NCBI GenBank assembly: GCA_002110485.1
Contig: MOWL01000067.1
Span: 1,612,001 to 1,676,000, forward strand
DNA from: Emergomyces orientalis
Taxonomy: Eukaryota; Ascomycota; Eurotiomycetes; Onygenales; Ajellomycetaceae
DNA length: 64,000 nucleotides
Direction of reading: 5' to 3'
Part shown: one piece after another, positions 57,923-64,000 of the stretch
Layout of the letters: every line of letters begins with the position of its first letter
Position numbering within the stretch: the stretch's first letter is position 1
The notes under the pieces: model-generated
Seen by the model: the letters and a program-made list of their open reading frames with translations, nothing else
The model's database searches: none
Told to the model about the DNA's origin: nothing
Translations under genes and position numbers: made by a program

Positions 57923-58462
57923 AGTTATATTTTAAAAAGCCTCAGTGTAATTACAGATTAATTATTAATTTAAACCGTTAATTACTGTCTATATAACTGC
58001 ATTATGATGCATGTTATAACTTTTGAAGTCAAATGAAAAATGAAGATTTGGGCGGGCATTGAGCGGTGGTCCATTTGATATATCACAAATATACCATGGG
58101 AACTGCATGGCTTCAGCGAGATTATCACAAGATGCCATTGCTCTATTTGCACTTAAGATAATTATCAACTTATGGCTTCTCGTTGGTACATCGCTATGAG
58201 AATGTTTTTTACTTCTTCAATGTTACCACGCCATTCCGTCTAGCCGAGCGCAAAGAATGGAGCCTTTGCTTGTCGACGTTTCATCAACAGAACGTGGAAA
58301 AATGGTGGACTGGGTATCCTGCGAAGCCAAATTGGTAGTTAAAAGCCAGCTACATCATTCGCTACAACGTTTTCTGGCACTGGGGAAATTTACCACACGC
58401 ATGTCAATTTGCGCTGTTGAACGTTGGTGAATTCAAGGAATGACAGCTACTTCCCATCAACA
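57923..58462. other. Intergenic sequence between repeat block and secreted-protein gene
   Basis: An AT-rich start passes into ordinary unique sequence. No reading frame with supporting features was found. It presumably contains the promoter of the gene at 58463. Confidence 0.5.
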
Positions 58463-59069
58463 ATGAAGCTGCTCCATTCCATTGCTCTTGGCTTTGTTGG
58501 CACCATGGAGGTGATGGGTCTAGCAATACCGGGTGTAGTAGTAAGGATTGGCTGTTTCTTTTTCCCTTCCTCGCCGTTCCAGTGATAGTTCAGGGCTGAT
58601 TTATTTCACCACAAACAAGGATAACACAGGCCTATCCGATATATTTCGCGGCCTTAAAACTGTTTCAAGTGGAGTCCTGCACCTTGCTGATGACACAATT
58701 TTGCGATCCTATGACGGAGAGGGCAATGTTATTGATTATGCTCTACTCAACAGCACCCAGTTGACAGTTGTTGCCAGCTGGTATTCAAAGAAAATTCAGG
58801 AACATTTACACAGTGTTTGGGACGGCATTGACCGCTTTCAAGTGGAAGAAGAGCAGATTTGGAATCCACCTCAGCATCTTCTTCCAATTCATCTTTCAAA
58901 GCGGCCAGCTTCAGTGGGTACATGTGAGCTAAAGACCCATCAAGGGCTAGGGAGTAACTTCTTATGTCCATTAATCCGCTGTAGATCTCATGAAATATGC
59001 CACGAAGAAGACTGCCACTCGTGTTTCATGCTTGATAGCGCGCGTGATGGCCATTGCCGAAATTATTAG
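58463..59069 (+). CDS. Probable small secreted cysteine-rich protein (181 aa, one intron)
   Basis: ATG 58463 starts a signal peptide (MKLLHSIALGFVGTMEVMGL). Exon 1 (58463-58532) joined to exon 2 (58594-59069) across a 61-nt GTGTAG...TTCAG intron keeps frame to the TAA. The mature part has a conserved-looking segment (VSSGVLHLADDTILRSYDGE, then a NSTQLTVVASWY helix). The C-terminal cysteine cluster includes CPLIRCRSHE, CHEEDCHSC and a terminal GHC. I recall this arrangement from an uncharacterised family of fungal secreted proteins. The weak donor site makes the exon 1 boundary uncertain. It lies directly beside the repeat block, a common setting for effector-like genes. Confidence 0.5.
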
Positions 59070-60250
59070 CCATTGCGACCGCTCTTCGGCAAGAAAACCT
59101 CGAGCTTTGAATTCATTGCTCCTTGTGGTTTTGACGGTTATTTGGCAGATCTTGGTAACTGGTCTCGATGCATGCCAATGGGCTATCTGGCTTTCCCAAG
59201 GCTCAGCCCCACGTGTGCTTTGTGGTCTTAATACTTCCCCCTGTTGCAATATCCATATATTCGCCTTTTGCCCATTTAAAGACCCCCCTTCTTGGCTCTC
59301 TGTTATCGCCCAGCAAATTTGTCTTCAGATATGAAACAAGCAATACGGAATATTTCCCTCCACATTTCTGTGTTGTTTTGTTTGTCTGTTTGTATTTGCG
59401 CATGAACTCTGTAGTATTGTCACGCCCAACCGCAGTCAACATCCCGACTACACGTCCATGTGAGGTACAAATTATATCTTGTTAATTATGTATCATAAAT
59501 AGATATGCTTTCTACATTGTTCTGCAACTATCAGGAGAAGTTACAGAGTTTTTGCAGCACGAAAAAGTATCACTCGTAATTACAGAGCAGGAGGCAAAAA
59601 GGGGTAAATCGGTGGGTGCCTTCGTGTATCTGGGAATGAGCGAGACAATAGCACTATGTTACACTCACACAGCATCCATTTTATCTTCCTTGACTGTGCC
59701 TGATTGTATTCAGTTTGACAACCCAGAAACAACCAAAATCCTCCCGCCGTGGTTTGATTGAGTATCAGAAGAACTGGGTGGTGGTTGGACATAGTGGTCG
59801 AGTTGTACCACGCAAGAGGAGAATTCGATAATTTTTTGATACAACTAACAAATGTAAATACCATGGATATCGAATGCTGCTGCGAACATGAGAATCTAGC
59901 CAATAATGCAAAGGAGAAAAAGGCGCGAGAGAGAGAGAGCGGCGCAAAGATTGAGGATCATCGACAGTGGTGAAGTTGGCGATATTTATACATCTGATTT
60001 CTGGTGGAAGTTAATTGTTTGTTCTAGGCTCCCTTCTGTCCCCGGATGTTGCAGATCCCCCCTAACATCAGCCACCAACTCCTTTATCTTTCGTATGCAA
60101 GATCTGCCAGAGATTAATAAAACTAAAATAAAAAAAAATCGAAAAAATAGTGAAGAATACTAATCCAGGTTTTCTCTTCCTTGTTCTTTATCAACAGTCA
60201 ATTGCTCATCTTTCCTTTACAGCGAGATTTGCATATATATATATATATAG
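59070..60250. other. Intergenic / likely 5' UTR and promoter of the areB-like gene
   Basis: No supported gene. Pyrimidine-rich and AT-rich stretches increase toward 60250, and a GAGAGAGAGAG run occurs near 59929-59939. Part of this may be transcribed as a leader or hold an unrecognised first exon of the downstream gene. Confidence 0.5.
60233..60249. repeat. (AT)n microsatellite
   Basis: A simple ATATAT run lies just before the first recognisable coding exon of the GATA factor gene. Confidence 0.85.
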
Positions 60251-62310
60251 GCCCTAATTTCTTTCTTGTCACTCTTTGGATTTCCATACCCTCATTTTCC
60301 ATCATCAGAGGTTTCCACAGCCTCTTCCCCAATTCTCACAACGGCTTCCGCGGTGGCTCCCGTCACGTTTGGGGCTTCGCCCATTGACCCGGCTCTACAT
60401 CGAACCTCACCGTCACGAACTCGGGACATCCCGAATTTCGCGAATGAATCACAGATAAAAACCTCCTCATCCTCCTCGTCGTCGTCCTCCTCCCTACCAC
60501 CGTCTGCCAGAGACCTCTCCCGTCCGTCATCAACTTCAACACAGTCATCAAACACGCATTTGCCTCCACAAAACCCACCCAAACGGGACAGCAATAACCT
60601 CAACTACTCCGCTTCTCTTCCTGGCCTCTCTACGCTAGCGTCAGTTGCATCAGCCCCAACTTCGCATTTACGGTATGTTCTGTTCTGTTTTCGCTACACG
60701 CAGAAGAGGTTGGGTTACAAATTTTTTGGATTGAGGCATCGGGATTGGGTAGCCATTGAAGCACCCTTAAATAGCCCCCCTTCTACCCCAAGCATGCAGT
60801 TTGTTTTCAGCTGCAATGCGACAGTAACTTTAGAAATGGGATGGAAACTAACATGTTGGGGTGATCCATACAAACTACAGAGCCTACGAGACCACCAACA
60901 CAGCTAGTAGCAACCAGAATGCGAGCCAGAATATGAGTTATGCAACATCTTCACCAGGAGCCACCACTGGGGGCCAAGGGAACACTCCAGTAAGTGCCAT
61001 CCACGGCCCTTCTGTTCTCAATTCATGCTACAAATGCCCTCTTTGCTCTTTGTTTGCGGGAGCGCTGGCCACCTGCGCATCCATCTCCCGCGATACGCCC
61101 GTTTAGGCATGGTCTGGTACCAGGCTTGGCATCCAGCGACCCAATTTTTAATTTTTTTTTCTGGTTCTTATCGCTTGAAAATCAACCCTCGCCAAATCTT
61201 ATCAACACCCTCAAACTTGCCAATGCCAGCTCACCCTCTGCCCTCCCTTTTCTCCTGCACCTACCCCTCCGGCACGGCTTTGTCCCCATGCTTGCCTCAA
61301 TTACACCATGGCGACCACTATGACTGACCAGAAACGCTCCCAATTCCAGCCCGTGTGCCAAAATTGTGGTACTTCCACCACGCCCCTCTGGAGGAGAGAT
61401 GAATTCGGATCAGTGCTTTGCAATGCCTGCGGCCTTTTCCTCAAACTCCATGGTCGTCCTCGTCCGATAAGCCTTAAAACTGATGTCATCAAAAGTCGGA
61501 ATCGCGTCAAAACTTCTGGCCAGGGACCAAAGAGAAAAGTAAGTTGTGTTTCTCCGCTTGGCCCAAATTTGCGGTGAAATTTTTTATTTTCTCCGTCTCG
61601 GTGTGCTGATAAGTTATATGCTTACTTTCGTTTCTTGATAGTCAAATGTCGATGCGAATGGGGTCTCTGGGTCAAGATCTGAAGCCGGTACTCCTCCATT
61701 AGGTTCCCATGGCCATCACCGTGAATCGCGAAAGGGTTCTGCAGGCCCCTCGGATCGTTCCACTTCCCCAGTGTCGCGAACCAATACCCCGGGATTTCAA
61801 CATCATTCAAACATCGCGCCTCAACACATGTTCGATAGCGTCACCCTCTCGGATCACGGCTTCAATCCATCCCCAGCTGTGCTCCCCTCTTTACAATTGC
61901 ATAACCCTTCGCTCAGTTCCACGTCCTCCCCACATGATCGCCATTTAGAGGCTCCACAGACTTATGAAGGCCTTCTTGCTGCAAACACCTCTCTAAAGAC
62001 TCGTATAAGTGAACTTGAGTTGATCAATGAACTCTTTCGAGGAAGGGTTGCGGAATTGGAGCAAAGTGACGCTGCCGCAAGAAGATCGGAAATGATTGTC
62101 CGAGATTCTGAGTCGCGCCTGAGCCAATCGCTGGAAGACGCTCACAGGCGCGAGGAGGGTCTAAAACGCAGGATAGTCGAACTCGAACAGGCGTTAATCG
62201 ACCAGGAATTGCTGCAGGGTACTTCTGAACCTCACGCGAAAAAAATCCGCCTTTCTGATGTCGTCGACTATAGCCCTGATTCAACCAGCAAGTCTCCACA
62301 GCCTCTCTAG
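60251..62310 (+). CDS. areB: GATA-type transcription factor, AreB/ASD4/Gzf3-like
   Basis: Exons: up to 60672, 60881-60989, 61350-61538 and 61642-62310. The introns are GTATGT...CTACAG (with an ACTAAC branch site), GTAAGT...TTCCAG and GTAAGT...GATAG; all phases fit. Exon 3 encodes one class IVa zinc finger (C-x2-C-x17-C-x2-C: CQNC...CNAC) followed by the basic tail SLKTDVIKSRNRVK and KRK. Exon 4 encodes a Ser/Pro-rich linker and then a C-terminal coiled coil (61960-62220). One GATA finger plus a C-terminal leucine-zipper-like coil is the signature of AreB/Dal80/Gzf3 repressors of nitrogen metabolism. Exon 1 holds a serine run and a conserved-looking Ser/Pro region. No in-frame ATG exists in exon 1 after the stop at 60248-60250, so the true start lies in an upstream exon, is non-AUG, or is the downstream ATG at 61308. 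Confidence 0.85.
60465..60498 (+). repeat. TCC/TCG trinucleotide repeat coding poly-serine
   Basis: A run of TCC/TCA/TCG codons gives about twelve consecutive serines in exon 1 of the areB-like gene; it is probably length-polymorphic. Confidence 0.85.
61302..61310 (+). promoter_or_regulatory. Alternative start codon for a short AreB isoform
   Basis: TACACCATGG gives an ATG at 61308 in a strong initiation context. It lies inside the second intron and is in frame with the zinc-finger exon. Starting here yields about 20 extra residues (MATTMTDQKR...) before the finger and omits exons 1-2. Confidence 0.5.
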
Positions 62311-64000
62311 TAGTGAGCGATCCTTCATTCTTTTTGTTGGACTTGAGCCGGTTATTCTCAACACACGATGCGGCTGTATAGCAGACATCCCTCCCCCCAA
62401 CAAACAGATACTTTCCGGTTCCAAATTCTTGAGCTTGATACCCTTATGACTCTTATCGCAAAAATATTTTCTGAGAGTTTCATTTTTTGACATTTTTATT
62501 CTACCGATTGTAATGTATTACTTCTATTTTCTTTTCCATCACACTTTTCATTTTTTCTCTCATCCGGCCCATTGTTCCCGCCGCAAAGAAAAACCAGACA
62601 TAACATCTTCTCTTTCTCACGGTTGACTTCTTAATATTCGTCGACATGGATAAATTTCAATCCCCCTTCATGCTGTACTTTTATTTCTCGTGCTCTTTTC
62701 TATTTCAACCCAATCTTTTGAATTCATCTGAACTAAATTCCAGCGAACAAACGAAAAAATGGGGAAAACTAAAACGTCAACGAAAGTACAGGACTAAGGA
62801 TAGCAAATAGTTCCCCTTCCCCAATTTCTTTCGGCTGGTATCAACACTGCTTTGCCTGTGTGGGGTTCTTCTGGTTTCGTCCTTTTACGACAGGGATACC
62901 GAGATCAGCGCCGGGATGATTATTGGCTATGAAGGGAAGCTAGCTAATTTTTCTCATATATTTTGTTCCGGCTTCCTTTCCTACTTATTCACCTGTGCTG
63001 TTATTATTATAATTATTGCCATTATTATCATTAATATGGGGGAACATCACTTAGAAGGATTATTTTTTTCTTTTTTCTCTTTTTGTTTTCGTTTTTAGTT
63101 TTTCGTTTTTCCGATCCGCACTAATTTTTGGTCTTATTTTGGTTCTTCAGATACTGGGATATATATTAAAAAAAAGGTATTATTATATATGTGAACGGGC
63201 TATGTTGGAAACATTTTGATTTGTCTTTTCTTCCTTTTTTTTCGCCTTTCCTTTTCTTTGTCGGGCAGATTTTATCTTCTGGCCCCTTTTAATCATGTTC
63301 TTTATACCTCTCATTACCTTTTCGCCTTTTGCTATATGCTCATCCTCATCTTCTTTTTCATCATCATCACGTATTATTCTTCTTGTTGTTCCCGTTGGAA
63401 TTATCTTTTTTTAATACCAAGGGGTGGTTGTACTTTTTGTATTATTCTTTATCTACTTGATTTAATATTTTGGCATGATGATCGCTGAACCAAGTTTCTA
63501 TACAACAAAAACAAATGCTCTATAGAACAGGCTTCCTTACATCTCCCCTTTATTAACTTCTCTTCTTTTATTCCAATTCTAGCTCCAATCGCTGAAGAGT
63601 ACGCGCAGGCCAGTGAATCAGGTGTTTCATTTGAAGCTTTCAATTTTTGACCGTTGAACGTTAAGGCCACCTGACAAAATCGACATCCTGGCACAAAAAT
63701 TATCCATTGGGGAGGCTCACTGCCGCTGCTTCTCTCTGTTTGGTTTCGACTCGAGGATCGAACTATGCCCGTGTGATAACCACAGCAAATCGGAAATTGC
63801 ACTTCTAACATAAACGATATTTTTTCCCCATATGTGATCAGGGATTTATAGGAATCTATCTTTCGTGCTGTTTGTTTCCGCAGTGCTGGTTGCCGGCAAT
63901 TTGTGCGTACGACGTGGAACATATATGCCCCATTCATTCATCACACAAATTTTATCCAGCATCTCTCAATCTCGTTCCCCTTCCAAATCCTAAACCCCCC
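62311..64000. other. 3' UTR of areB-like gene and intergenic sequence
   Basis: T-rich sequence with many TTTTCTTTT runs and an ATT-rich patch near 63000-63035. No reading frame with recognisable features was found. A 162-codon minus-strand frame at 63449-63937 lacks supporting evidence. Confidence 0.5.

Noticed and set aside
58040..58460. Possible further gene upstream of the secreted-protein gene
   Set aside because: No frame of meaningful length or splice-consistent coding pattern could be found.
63449..63937. Minus-strand 162-codon open frame
   Set aside because: It starts with ATG but shows no recognisable domain, no intron structure and ordinary intergenic composition; it may be chance.

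Overview
The window looks like nuclear DNA of a filamentous ascomycete. Host genes with short GT-AG introns sit at both ends, and about 50 kb of nested retrotransposons lies between them. An Onygenales fungus (Ajellomycetaceae, Blastomyces-like) is my best guess. That guess rests on the style of the AT-rich repeat block and the gene set, not on a database match.

Left flank (1-8.6 kb): the 5' part of a type II phosphatidylinositol 4-kinase gene (LSB6-like, minus strand) runs off the left edge. Next come a two-exon secreted, single-pass membrane protein gene and a decayed NLR-like gene (nucleoside phosphorylase - NACHT - ankyrin, minus strand). A solo LTR ends the flank.

Repeat block (9.2-57.9 kb): the insertions can be ordered from their junctions and target-site duplications. 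A minus-strand LINE (family C, called C0) was split by a ~10.7 kb Ty3/Gypsy element. That element's right LTR was then split by a complete Copia element. C0 also received a 420-bp solo LTR. To the right, an old mutated plus-strand LINE of a second family (B1) was hit three times: by a family-C LINE (C1), by a 5'-truncated family-B LINE (B2), and by a full-length family-B LINE (B3). B3 has two intact ORFs of 520 and 1315 aa. A further family-C LINE (C2) abuts B1 and carries another one (C3) in its 3' UTR. Both LINE families end in (AAT)n. Family B carries EN-RT-RNase H; family C carries EN-RT and no visible RNase H.

Right flank (58-64 kb): a probable small secreted cysteine-rich protein gene is followed by an AreB/Gzf3-type GATA factor gene (zinc finger plus C-terminal coiled coil).

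Most notable points: (1) the Gypsy element carries an additional ~877-codon reading frame downstream of pol, of unknown function, possibly a 2OG-Fe(II) oxygenase-like protein; (2) inactivating mutations in the repeats produce almost only TGA stops, and the aligned LINE copies show C-to-T change mainly at CC/GG, unlike the CpA preference of classical RIP; (3) an apparently intact, recently inserted LINE sits inside mutated relatives; (4) ORF1 and ORF2 of family-C LINEs overlap as ATGA/TGATG in all four copies.
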